Below are positions 32,735 through 39,903 of a stretch of 44,782 nucleotides of DNA, piece by piece. The DNA lies in the NCBI GenBank assembly GCA_945952105.1, contig CAMFGZ010000034.1, positions 1 to 44,782 on the forward strand. The letters are read 5' to 3'. A program made the translations under genes and the position numbers. This stretch comes from an uncultured Rhodospirillaceae bacterium (GTDB taxonomy: Bacteria > Pseudomonadota > Alphaproteobacteria > Reyranellales > Reyranellaceae). A model generated the notes under the pieces. It made no database searches and was not told the origin of the DNA. It was given only the letters and a program-made list of their open reading frames with translations. Each line of letters begins with the position of its first letter. The first letter of the stretch is position 1.

Positions 32735-33684
32735 TGTCCACGGACGAGAGCGTGCCCAGCGTCCGGGATCTCTATGAGGCCTATGGCAGGCTGATCGGGC
32801 ACAGGTATCGCGTTCACGACGAGCGCCCGCGCCCGGCGCCCAGCCGCTTCGCCAATATCTCGCTGCAGGAAGCCTGTGCGACCCGCTTCCAGGGCGGTTC
32901 CGCGCGGTTCGAGATGTCGTCGAACCAGCACGGCCTCGACCTCGTGATTCTCTCTTTTGCTCTCTCCGGACAAACCCTGTGCTATCGCCAGCGCGACACC
33001 GAGTGTTCCGCTCCGGCTGGCGCGGCCATCCTGCATACGACCGACACGCCGCTGCATGCGCGCGCAAACAGCGGCGGCGAGGTCATGGCGGTGGCACTGC
33101 CGCGCGCGAAGCTCGGGGCTCTCGTTGCCGACCCGGACGACCTGGCGTTGCGCGTGGTGCCGGCCGAAAGCCCGGCATTCGTCCTGTTTGCGGCACATGC
33201 CCGCAATTGCCTCACCCTCGGCAGCGTACCCGACCAGCAGCTTGCCGGGTTGATCGGCGACCAGCTCTGTGACCTCGCCGCGCTCGCCCTCGGTGTGAAC
33301 GGCCGTGGTCGCGAAAAGGCACGGGACGGCCAGGCGCTCGACGATGCCCGCTACACGAGGGCGATGGCATACGTTGCGCGCCATCTCGCGGATCCAACCC
33401 TCGGCGACCGCGACGTCTCCCGTCACCTCGGTCTCTCCGCCTCCTCCGTGCGCCAACTCTTCGCGAGGAAGCAGACCACGCTCGCGCGGTCGATCCGCAA
33501 CGCACGCGTCGAAAAGGCCGCCGGCATGCTGGCCGACCCCGCCCAGTCCCATCGCAAGATCGTCACCGTCGCCTTCGAGTGCGGCTTCCACAGCCTGTCG
33601 GCCTTCTATGAGGCCTTTCACGATCGCTACGCCCTCCAGCCTCGCGAATTCCGCGCCGCCGTCCCTCCGCAAAGTCCCGACTGA
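32734..33684 (+). CDS. AraC-family transcriptional regulator
   Basis: Regulator of 316 residues. The N-terminal ~200 residues look like an AraC-type effector or cupin-like domain (DLVILSFALSGQTLCYRQRD, then APAGAAILHTTDTP). The C-terminal DNA-binding domain has two helix-turn-helix units: RHLADPTLGDRDVSRHLGLS, then SASSVRQLFARK, and VTVAFECGFHSLSAFYEAF. The FxxxFGxxPxxYR-type ending reads FHDRYALQPREFR. The start is the ATG at 32734; the open frame from 32698 adds 12 residues. It lies 130 bp upstream of the VWA gene on the same strand, so it probably controls that cluster, and it is divergent from the DUF4198 gene. Confidence 0.9.
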   Translation: MSTDESVPSVRDLYEAYGRLIGHRYRVHDERPRPAPSRFANISLQEACATRFQGGSARFEMSSNQHGLDLVILSFALSGQTLCYRQRDTECSAPAGAAILHTTDTPLHARANSGGEVMAVALPRAKLGALVADPDDLALRVVPAESPAFVLFAAHARNCLTLGSVPDQQLAGLIGDQLCDLAALALGVNGRGREKARDGQALDDARYTRAMAYVARHLADPTLGDRDVSRHLGLSASSVRQLFARKQTTLARSIRNARVEKAAGMLADPAQSHRKIVTVAFECGFHSLSAFYEAFHDRYALQPREFRAAVPPQSPD

Positions 33685-33814
33685 CGGATTCCGGAAGCGA
33701 ATCTGACGAAATCCGAACGCCGCCTCGTTCTCCTGATGATAACGGGGGACGAGCCGTCGGCGCCTGACCCGTCGACGCTGCACACACACCGGACAGGCAA
33801 CGGGGCGAAGGCTC

Positions 33815-35860
33815 ATGCCACAGAATCGCAGCGCGAGGGGAGAGGCGACTGGCCATCGCCTGTACCGCACCATGCTGCGCGCCGGCCTGGCCGCGGTGCT
33901 CCTCCTCGCGGGTACGGTTGGCTCCGGCAGGGCCGACGACAGGACCTTCATCCGCGACGACCGCCCGGTGGTGCTCGTGCTCGACGCTTCTGGCAGCATG
34001 GCGACACCGCTCGGCCGCGAATCCCGCCTCGACGCGGCGCGACGCGTGATGCTGGACACGCTGACCCTCTTTTCACCGAAGCGACCGGCCGGGCTCGTCG
34101 CGTATGGGCATCGCCGCAAGGACGATTGCACCGATATCGAGACCTTGCAGAAGCTCGCGCCGGTCGATGTGCCTGCGATCCGCAAGTCCCTGTCGACCTT
34201 GCGTCCCACGGGCATGACTCCTCTTTCGGCGTCATTGCGTCATGCGGCCGGCATGCTGGGTGCCGAAGGCGGCGTCGTCATGCTGGTCAGCGACGGGCTG
34301 GAGAATTGCCGTGAAGACCCGTGCGCCGTGGTCGACGCGCTGAAGCGGGCGAACGCCAGGCTGGTCTTTCATGTGGTCGGCTTCGGCATGGCCGACGGCG
34401 AGATGAAAAGGCTCGCCTGCATCGCCGAGAAGGGCGGCGGCCGCGCGATCGAGACCCGCGATGCCCCTCGCCTGGAACAGGCGCTGAAGACGCTCGTCGA
34501 AACCCCGCCACCCGCGGAGCCTCCGCCCGCTGCCCCCACGCCGCCGGCACAGGCCGTGGAAAAGCCCGTCGTGCCGCCGCCGCCCACGCCCAAGCCGGTG
34601 ACGCTGCGCGCCACGGTCGGCGGGGCTGCCGTTCCCGGGCCGGTCCTGTTCACCGTCACGGGCAGGAGCGGCGAGACGGTTTACGAAGGCAAGGGAACCG
34701 AGGTGACGCCGGACCTGGCGCCCGGCGCCTACAAGGTCCGCGTCACGATCGCCAATGCGCGCACCGAAGCCGATGTGACGGTGAGCGGTGCGGCGGACGA
34801 ACGGCACGACGTTGCGCTCGCCGCCGGTCTTGCCAGCTTCTCGGTGATCGCCGCGCAGGGGCTCGATCTCAAGGACACCGACCTCAAGGGCGATCCGGTC
34901 TGGACGCTGGTGCCGAAGGACGGCCAGGGTCCGGCGGAACTCGATCCCGTGCTGGCGCCCGCCGCCATGCTGGCGCCGGGGCGCTACGACGTCGCCGTTT
35001 CCCTCGGCGGCTTCACGGCCCGACAGGAAATCACCCTCGGCGCCGGCAAACCGGTGCAGGCGACGCTCAACCTCGATCTCGGCAAGGTGACACTAGAGGC
35101 CGGCCCGGCGGGAGCCGATCGGCCCATCGATAGCGGAACCGGCTTGTCCTGGTCGCTGGAGTCTGCGAAGGCGGGAGCGCCGCCCCTGCGGGCCGAGGCC
35201 ATCGCGCAGCCGACCTTTCTGGTGGCAGCCGGCGCCTACAAGGCACAACTCGTCATCGCGGGCGCCACCCTCTCCCGGGATGTCCTTGCGGAGTCCGGCA
35301 AGACCGTGACCGTGCGGCTGGAACTGCCATCGGCCGAACTCGTGCTGACGGGCGCGCTCGGCCCCGGCACCGCGCCCTTCACCGACTGGCGGGATGCGAC
35401 CTGGACGGTCCGGCCCGTGAAACTCATCGGCGACGTGAAGGCCGGGGCCGCCCTGGAAAACAAGGCGGAAGCGTCCCCCGCCCTCGTCCTGACGCCGGGT
35501 GAATGGGAAGTGACGCTGGTTTCCGGCGGCGCCAGCACGACACGACGCCTCACGGTCGCGCCGGGGGCCAAAGCGAACGAGCGCATCGACCTCGTGGCCG
35601 GCCGGCTGTCGGTCTCGGCATCCCCGCCGGACGGCGCCGCTGCGCCGCTCAATGTCGTGATCTCCTATTTCCCCGCCGCGCCGGACGGGAGCTTCGCCGA
35701 AAAGCCGATCGTCGAGGCCGGAACGCGCCGCGACTACTCCACCATTCTGCCCGCCGGCCGATACCGGATCGCCGCCACCGACGAGACGGGCCGCGCCGGC
35801 GCGGCCGTCGTCGAGTTGAAACCGGGCGAAAGCACCACGCAGGAGATTGCTCTCAAGTGA
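33815..35860 (+). CDS. Secreted VWA-domain protein with five tandem beta-sandwich repeats
   Basis: Exported protein of 681 residues. A signal or membrane segment is at about 22-40 (RAGLAAVLLLAGTVGSGRA). A von Willebrand A domain spans about 50-230 with an intact MIDAS: Asp57-x-Ser-Gly-Ser61 in LDASGSM, Thr135 in PTGMT and Asp160 in VSDGLEN. Cys165 and Cys170 flank REDP. A proline-rich linker (about 231-262) follows. The rest is five repeats about 85-90 residues apart, each marked by PGxYxVxV (LAPGAYKVRV at 301, LAPGRYDVAV at 386, VAAGAYKAQL at 470, LTPGEWEVTL at 559, LPAGRYRIAA at 645). This design suits surface or periplasmic binding. Function is unknown. Confidence 0.88.
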   Translation: MPQNRSARGEATGHRLYRTMLRAGLAAVLLLAGTVGSGRADDRTFIRDDRPVVLVLDASGSMATPLGRESRLDAARRVMLDTLTLFSPKRPAGLVAYGHRRKDDCTDIETLQKLAPVDVPAIRKSLSTLRPTGMTPLSASLRHAAGMLGAEGGVVMLVSDGLENCREDPCAVVDALKRANARLVFHVVGFGMADGEMKRLACIAEKGGGRAIETRDAPRLEQALKTLVETPPPAEPPPAAPTPPAQAVEKPVVPPPPTPKPVTLRATVGGAAVPGPVLFTVTGRSGETVYEGKGTEVTPDLAPGAYKVRVTIANARTEADVTVSGAADERHDVALAAGLASFSVIAAQGLDLKDTDLKGDPVWTLVPKDGQGPAELDPVLAPAAMLAPGRYDVAVSLGGFTARQEITLGAGKPVQATLNLDLGKVTLEAGPAGADRPIDSGTGLSWSLESAKAGAPPLRAEAIAQPTFLVAAGAYKAQLVIAGATLSRDVLAESGKTVTVRLELPSAELVLTGALGPGTAPFTDWRDATWTVRPVKLIGDVKAGAALENKAEASPALVLTPGEWEVTLVSGGASTTRRLTVAPGAKANERIDLVAGRLSVSASPPDGAAAPLNVVISYFPAAPDGSFAEKPIVEAGTRRDYSTILPAGRYRIAATDETGRAGAAVVELKPGESTTQEIALK

Positions 35861-35892
35861 CCGTTCCCCGCCCTTCAACAAGCGAGATCGCC

Positions 35893-37194
35893 ATGCGCAT
35901 CCTGATGCTTCTGGGTCTGCTCTGTCTTTCGGTTCCGGCGTTCGCCCAGGCCCCGCCCGATCCGGCGGCGGCAGAGCTTCCAGATATGTATGCCGATCCG
36001 GACGGGCCAACGACGGTAATGAAGTTTCCTCATCCATCAACACTTACCGAACCTGTCGCGCAATACAGCCCTCAGTTGTTCAGGCTGATGAAGATTACCG
36101 ATCAAACGCGACACTGGATGGAGAACTCCCAGAACGTGGCCGCCAGTTCCCAGAGCCGGATCAAGGAACTCGAAGACCAGGTCGCGAGCCTGAAGAAGGC
36201 CGTGGAGGAATTGCAGAACCGCAAGCCGGGCGGCACGCCCGGCCCCGCGACCGACGACAAGCGGCTGGCAGCGCTCGAGGCGCGCGTGGCCAAGCTCGAG
36301 GAACAGCAGGGAAGCTTCAAGGCGCCCTTCAAGGTCGTGAACGGGGCGGGCGTGGCGCTGTTCACGGTGGCCGAGGACGGCCGCGTCACCGTCGGAACAG
36401 ACGGACAGGCCGCCATCGTCATGAAGGCGACCGGCGCAGACAATGCCCTGATCCAGCTGTCGGCCGCGTCGAAGAAGATGCTGATGCTGGCCGACGGCGG
36501 CAACGGTACCAAGCTCCAGCTCAACGACGGGGCGGAAGCGGCCGTCGAGTTGAACACATCGCAGGGCAACAACGGCTTCATCCGGGTAGCCGGCGGCAAG
36601 TCGATGGCGATCATCAATGCCGATCCGTCCAACGCCGCGACGTTGCACCTGCAGGGTGGGCCGGATGGTGGGGTTCTCCTGTCGGCCAAGCCCGACGATC
36701 TTGGCCTTCTGGTCCAGAAGGCCGGCAAGAACGCCGCCTCGCTCGGCGCCCTGCCCGGAAAGGGCGTGGCGCTCCGCCTCTTTTCGGACGCCGGCCAACA
36801 GGTCGTGGCGGCCGGTTCCAATCCCGCCAAGGGCGGCGCCGGGCTGGTGAGCGTCAGTGCCGGCGACAAGGCGGCCGCCATCCTGACGAGCGAGCCCGAT
36901 GGCGCGGGATTGGTCCAGTCCTTCGCGGCGGACGGCACCGGCGCCGCGGCCTTGGTCGGCAAGGAGCGCGCGGCCGTCGTCTACAACCAGGCCGGCAGCG
37001 CCGTCGCCACGATCTCCAAGAGCGACAAGTCGGAGGGCGGCACGGTCGTCGCCCGCAATCCCGGCGGCGAAGGCGTCTTCGTGGGCGGCTATCGCGCCGA
37101 TGTCGGCGGCGGCGAATCCTGCGTCTATCGCGCCAAGGCGCAGAACACCTTCTGTATCGGCATCGGCATGCCCGGCATGGGCATCGGAAAATAA
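35893..37194 (+). CDS. Secreted coiled-coil/beta-repeat fibre-like protein, function unknown
   Basis: Exported protein of 433 residues. The signal peptide MRILMLLGLLCLSVPAFA is cut before QAPPD. Residues about 84-110 and 122-140 form two heptad coiled-coil segments (SSQSRIKELEDQVASLKKA; RLAALEARVAKLEEQ). From 145 on there is a long run of short beta-like repeats rich in Gly, Ala and Val (FKVVNGAGVALFTVAEDGRV, then many AxLxVxAxGDK units), much like a trimeric fibre or tail-needle shaft. The C-terminus has two Cys (410, 421) and GIGMPGMGIGK. It lies 32 bp after the VWA gene. Trimeric assembly is inference. Confidence 0.82.
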   Translation: MRILMLLGLLCLSVPAFAQAPPDPAAAELPDMYADPDGPTTVMKFPHPSTLTEPVAQYSPQLFRLMKITDQTRHWMENSQNVAASSQSRIKELEDQVASLKKAVEELQNRKPGGTPGPATDDKRLAALEARVAKLEEQQGSFKAPFKVVNGAGVALFTVAEDGRVTVGTDGQAAIVMKATGADNALIQLSAASKKMLMLADGGNGTKLQLNDGAEAAVELNTSQGNNGFIRVAGGKSMAIINADPSNAATLHLQGGPDGGVLLSAKPDDLGLLVQKAGKNAASLGALPGKGVALRLFSDAGQQVVAAGSNPAKGGAGLVSVSAGDKAAAILTSEPDGAGLVQSFAADGTGAAALVGKERAAVVYNQAGSAVATISKSDKSEGGTVVARNPGGEGVFVGGYRADVGGGESCVYRAKAQNTFCIGIGMPGMGIGK

Positions 37195-37226
37195 CCCCTC
37201 AACCCTGCTGACCGGATATTGAACCG

Positions 37227-37736
37227 ATGACCAGATCTCTCAACTGTCTGCCCCTGATCGCCGGCCTCCTGACCGCCGCCGCTCCTGCCGCACAGGCCGC
37301 GTCGGACTGCCAGCCGATCTTCGACGCCTATGCGGCCATGACCAAGGTTCCCGCCGTGAAGAAGACGGTCAAGACGCCGGGCATGGCGGAACCGGTCGAG
37401 CTGGTCATGACCAGCACGGCGCTCTACAGCCGTGTCGGCGCCAAGGATACGTGGTCCAAGACGCCCATCGACGACGAGGTCCGCGCGGTGATGAAGCGCG
37501 GCTCTCCGTCGCCGGAAACGGTCACCGATTGCCGCAAGGTCGGGGCGCGCTCGCTGGAGGGCGTAGCCGCCACGGCCTACGAGTTCGCGCCCGCGCCGAC
37601 GTCGGGCAACGCGCCGGGCGAGAAGATCACGGTCCTCATCGCCGACAAGAGCGGCCTTCCCCTCGTCGAAGCGGCGGCCGTGGCGGGCACCGAAGCGAAG
37701 CTGGTCTATGACGGCGTCACCGTGCCGGCGCCCTGA
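37227..37736 (+). CDS. Small exported protein, function unknown
   Basis: Protein of 169 residues. The signal peptide (MTRSLNCLPLIAGLLTAAAP) is cut near AQA/ASDC at about residue 24. The mature part has two Cys (28 and about 101) that could form a disulfide, and a pattern of strands (AEPVELVMTSTALYSRVG, EKITVLIADKSGLPL) that recalls LolA/LolB-like or outer-membrane-lipoprotein-sorting folds; this is only a guess. It follows the fibre-like gene by 32 bp and is probably in the same operon. Confidence 0.8.
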   Translation: MTRSLNCLPLIAGLLTAAAPAAQAASDCQPIFDAYAAMTKVPAVKKTVKTPGMAEPVELVMTSTALYSRVGAKDTWSKTPIDDEVRAVMKRGSPSPETVTDCRKVGARSLEGVAATAYEFAPAPTSGNAPGEKITVLIADKSGLPLVEAAAVAGTEAKLVYDGVTVPAP

Positions 37737-37791
37737 ACCAGGGGGACGGCCACGCAACGAATGGGGCTCGCGGGAACATGCCGGCGAGGTC

Positions 37792-38211
37792 GTGCCGTTC
37801 CATGCCCTCTACCTCGGGCTGGTCGCGCCGCCCCTTGCAGCGCTCATCACCATGGCCATGTTCGGGGCGCGGCCCCTCGGCGCGCCGCTCGTTCTTGCCA
37901 CGATGGCGCCGGCCTATTTATTCGGCTTCGTGCCGGCCTTTCTCGTCGGGCGGCTGGACCGGTCATTGGCGGAAAGAGGCTGGCAGGTCCCGGCGAGGCT
38001 CTCGGTCGCGGCGGGCATTGCCGGGACTGTGGGCATGGCCATTCTCGCCCCGCTCCATTTCACCGGCCGCCTGCAGGGCGCGATGCCGCTGCTTTTCCCC
38101 CTGGCGCTCGCCATGTCGGCCGTGCTGACCCTTGGTTGCGCGCAGACCTGCGCACGGCTCGTCGCGCGAGCGCGCCGGAGAAGGAAGCCGGGGACGAAGG
38201 TGCAATCCTGA
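37792..38211 (+). CDS. Small four-helix membrane protein, function unknown
   Basis: About 139 residues if translation starts at the GTG at 37792. Four hydrophobic segments follow: ALYLGLVAPPLAALITMAMF, LVLATMAPAYLFGFVPAFLV, SVAAGIAGTVGMAILAPL and LLFPLALAMSAVLTLGCAQT, then a basic tail (RARRRRKPGTK). The frame is open upstream to 37708, overlapping the previous gene by 29 bp; that extension is polar and less likely. No family is recognised. It is the last gene of the VWA cluster and is convergent with the GST gene. Confidence 0.6.
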   Translation: MPFHALYLGLVAPPLAALITMAMFGARPLGAPLVLATMAPAYLFGFVPAFLVGRLDRSLAERGWQVPARLSVAAGIAGTVGMAILAPLHFTGRLQGAMPLLFPLALAMSAVLTLGCAQTCARLVARARRRRKPGTKVQS

Positions 38212-38253
38212 ACCGGGCGTCGCTTACGACCGAACCGAGATCGCTGCAGATGA

Positions 38254-38277
38254 CACGGGCGACCGAGGCCGCCCGTG
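38254..38277. terminator. Hairpin between VWA cluster and GST gene
   Basis: Perfect 8-bp stem CACGGGCG (38254-38261) and CGCCCGTG (38270-38277) with an 8-nt loop, in the 76-bp gap between convergent genes. No U-run follows. It may serve as a two-way transcription end. Confidence 0.45.
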
Positions 38278-38287
38278 CCCGTTCCGA

Positions 38288-38908
38288 TCACGCGGTGCGG
38301 CGCTTGCGCTCTTCCAACTCCACACCCATCGCGCGGACGACCGAGGGCCGCTTCAGGTGCCGCTGGTGATAGGCCTGCAGCGCCGGCCACTTGGTAAGAT
38401 CGGCTTTCAGGAACACCGCCCAGTTGAGCAAGGTCAGCAGATAGGCGTCGGCGACCGTGAAATGGCCGCCGACCAGCGTCTCGCGATCGCCGAGGCGCCT
38501 GGCGATCGCCGCGAGCGTCGGATCGAGATCGGCCTTCGCGGCCGCCTTCGCCTCGGCGGGCACCGTCGTCGAGAAGATGTTGTAGAAGACGCGCTTGTGC
38601 ACTTCGGTTCCGAGATAGTGCAGCACATCCATGAGTTGATAGCGCTCGGTGCTGCCCCAGGCCGGGGCGAGGCCCGACTCTGGCTTGCGGTCGGCGAGGT
38701 ACTGCAGGACCGACGCGCCTTCGTTCAGAACCTTGCCGTCGTCGAGCCTTAGCGCCGGTACGTAGCCGTAGGGCGACACCGCGAAATAGTCGCCGCCATC
38801 GTCGGTTTTCTTGTCGGTGACAAAGCGGATCCCGACCGGCAGCCCGGCCTCGATCACTGCGATATGCGAAGCCAGCGAGCAGGCCATCGGCGAAGCAAAC
38901 AGTTCCAT
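38288..38908 (-). CDS. Glutathione S-transferase, beta-class-like
   Basis: Cytosolic GST of 206 residues. The N-terminal thioredoxin-like domain has the beta-class start MELFASPMACSLASHIAVIE with Cys10 at the position of the catalytic cysteine. The cis-Pro is in YVPALRLDDG (about 49-58) and the glutathione Ser region in LNEGASVLQYLAD. The C-terminal helical domain carries GGHFTVADAYLLTLLNW (N-capping box and Asp). The ATG at 38908 has GAGGAG just upstream. It lies 43 bp after the DUF1127 gene on the same strand. The TetR gene next to it suggests induction by a toxic compound. Confidence 0.93.
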   Translation of the reverse strand: MELFASPMACSLASHIAVIEAGLPVGIRFVTDKKTDDGGDYFAVSPYGYVPALRLDDGKVLNEGASVLQYLADRKPESGLAPAWGSTERYQLMDVLHYLGTEVHKRVFYNIFSTTVPAEAKAAAKADLDPTLAAIARRLGDRETLVGGHFTVADAYLLTLLNWAVFLKADLTKWPALQAYHQRHLKRPSVVRAMGVELEERKRRTA

Positions 38909-38951
38909 CTTTTTCTCCTCTATAAGTCTTGGTGGTTGAACCGGACCAAGG

Positions 38952-39209
38952 TCAGCGAGGTGACCGCAGCCGGCGCCAGAAAGGCTGGCTCGCCTCGAAG
39001 GCGGCCTGGGCCGGCGCGATGCCGGCGTCGCGCAGGCTGCGTTCGTCGACCTGGGCGAGCGCAGCCCTCGTGCGTGCGCGTTCGCGCCAGAGGCCAAACC
39101 TGGCAAGGAGCCGGCGGTGCAAAGGCAGGCGAGGCAGCGCAATGGACGTGAAAGTCGGGTCCTCGCAGAAGGGGTCGACCGGGAACAGGTCGCGGCGTAA
39201 ATGGCTCAT
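38952..39209 (-). CDS. DUF1127 domain-containing small protein
   Basis: Small basic protein of 85 residues. The C-terminal half holds the DUF1127 signature: RERARTRAALAQVDERSLRD followed by AGIAPAQAAFEA and the ending QPFWRRLRSPR (PFWR). DUF1127 proteins are common in alphaproteobacteria, and some are linked to RNA and phosphate regulation, but the function here is unknown. The ATG at 39209 is directly downstream of the probable TetR operator, with which it may share control. The 39210-39240 leader contains TATAAAT on the minus strand, a plausible -10 box inside the palindrome. Confidence 0.82.
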   Translation of the reverse strand: MSHLRRDLFPVDPFCEDPTFTSIALPRLPLHRRLLARFGLWRERARTRAALAQVDERSLRDAGIAPAQAAFEASQPFWRRLRSPR

Positions 39210-39220
39210 GGTGGACTGCT

Positions 39221-39254
39221 TTCGTATTTATATGCGAAGTGGTACACAAATACG
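39221..39254. promoter_or_regulatory. Probable TetR operator/promoter region
   Basis: Two overlapping dyads. TTCGTAT-TTAT-ATGCGAA (39221-39238, one mismatch) is an 18-bp palindrome of the usual TetR size. CGTATTT (39223-39229) and AAATACG (39248-39254) form a perfect 7-bp inverted repeat. The region is between the divergent DUF1127/GST genes and the tetR-like gene, and AT-rich -10-like sequences lie within it. Autoregulation and repression of the divergent genes is a natural reading, not proven. Confidence 0.55.
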
Positions 39255-39300
39255 GAGGGCGAAGCCCGTCAAGAGATATTTATGCGAAACGGTACAAAAT
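39231..39300 (+). repeat. Direct repeat pair flanking the tetR-like start
   Basis: Two 20-bp units, TATGCGAAGTGGTACACAAA (39231-39250) and TATGCGAAACGGTACAAAAT (39281-39300), match at 16 of 20 positions and lie exactly 50 bp apart. The second unit contains the start codon (ATGCGAAACGGTACA encodes MRNGT). A repressor bound to both would block transcription and translation start. Alternatively the repeat marks an old small duplication. Confidence 0.5.
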
Positions 39301-39893
39301 CAAAGAAAGAGGCGCGTCCGCGCGGTCGTCCGCGCGGGTTCATTACCAGCGAGGTATTGGAGAGAGTGCGCGATGTCTTCCTTGCCAAGGGATTTGCCGC
39401 CGCGTCGCTCGACGAACTCTGTGCCGCCGCCGGCCTCAACCGGCCGAGCCTCTACGCCGCCTTCGGCGACAAGGAACAGCTCTACATCAGCATGCTGCGC
39501 CATGTCGGCGAGAAGAGCGTCGAGGCGATGGACGCGGTCCTGTCGGGACCGGAGCCGATCGAGCAGCGGCTCGGCCGCATCTACAAGGGGGCGATCGACA
39601 TCTATACCAAGCCGCCCAATCGGCCGGGCTGCATCATCGTCGGCACCGCGACCGTGGAGGCGACCAGCCATCCCGCGATCGGCGCGACGGCGAACGAGAT
39701 TCTCGCCGGTTTCGAGAAGGCCTTCGAGCGCGGCTTCATCAAGAGCGACCTGAAGCCCCTGCCCTCGCCCGCCGAACGCGCCAGCATGGCCGGTGCGATC
39801 ATGACAGCCACCGGCATCCGCGCCCGCCTCGGCGTGCCGGCGACGGAACTGCGGGCGTTCACCAGGTCGATGATCCCGGTGATCTGCCGATAG
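39282..39893 (+). CDS. TetR-family transcriptional regulator
   Basis: Repressor of 203 residues. The N-terminal helix-turn-helix spans about residues 20-65: RDVFLAKGFAAASLDELCAA, then AGLNRPSLYAAFGDKEQLY. The C-terminal part has the TetR_C-type PNRPGCIIVGTATVEA stretch, as in the YezE/AcrR branch. A Lys/Arg-rich tip (TKSKKEARPRGRPRG) precedes it. The start is the ATG at 39282, inside the second operator-like repeat; the frame is open from 39201 but the upstream part is the intergenic region. It is divergent from DUF1127/GST, which are its likely targets, and convergent with the MetE-like gene. Confidence 0.92.
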   Translation: MRNGTKSKKEARPRGRPRGFITSEVLERVRDVFLAKGFAAASLDELCAAAGLNRPSLYAAFGDKEQLYISMLRHVGEKSVEAMDAVLSGPEPIEQRLGRIYKGAIDIYTKPPNRPGCIIVGTATVEATSHPAIGATANEILAGFEKAFERGFIKSDLKPLPSPAERASMAGAIMTATGIRARLGVPATELRAFTRSMIPVICR

Positions 39894-39903
39894 GCCTGGA
39901 CCG

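Noticed and set aside
37708..37791. Longer start for the small membrane protein (ATG 37708)
   Set aside because: It would overlap the previous gene by 29 bp and add a polar Arg/Pro-rich stretch before the first helix. It remains possible but is less likely than the GTG at 37792.
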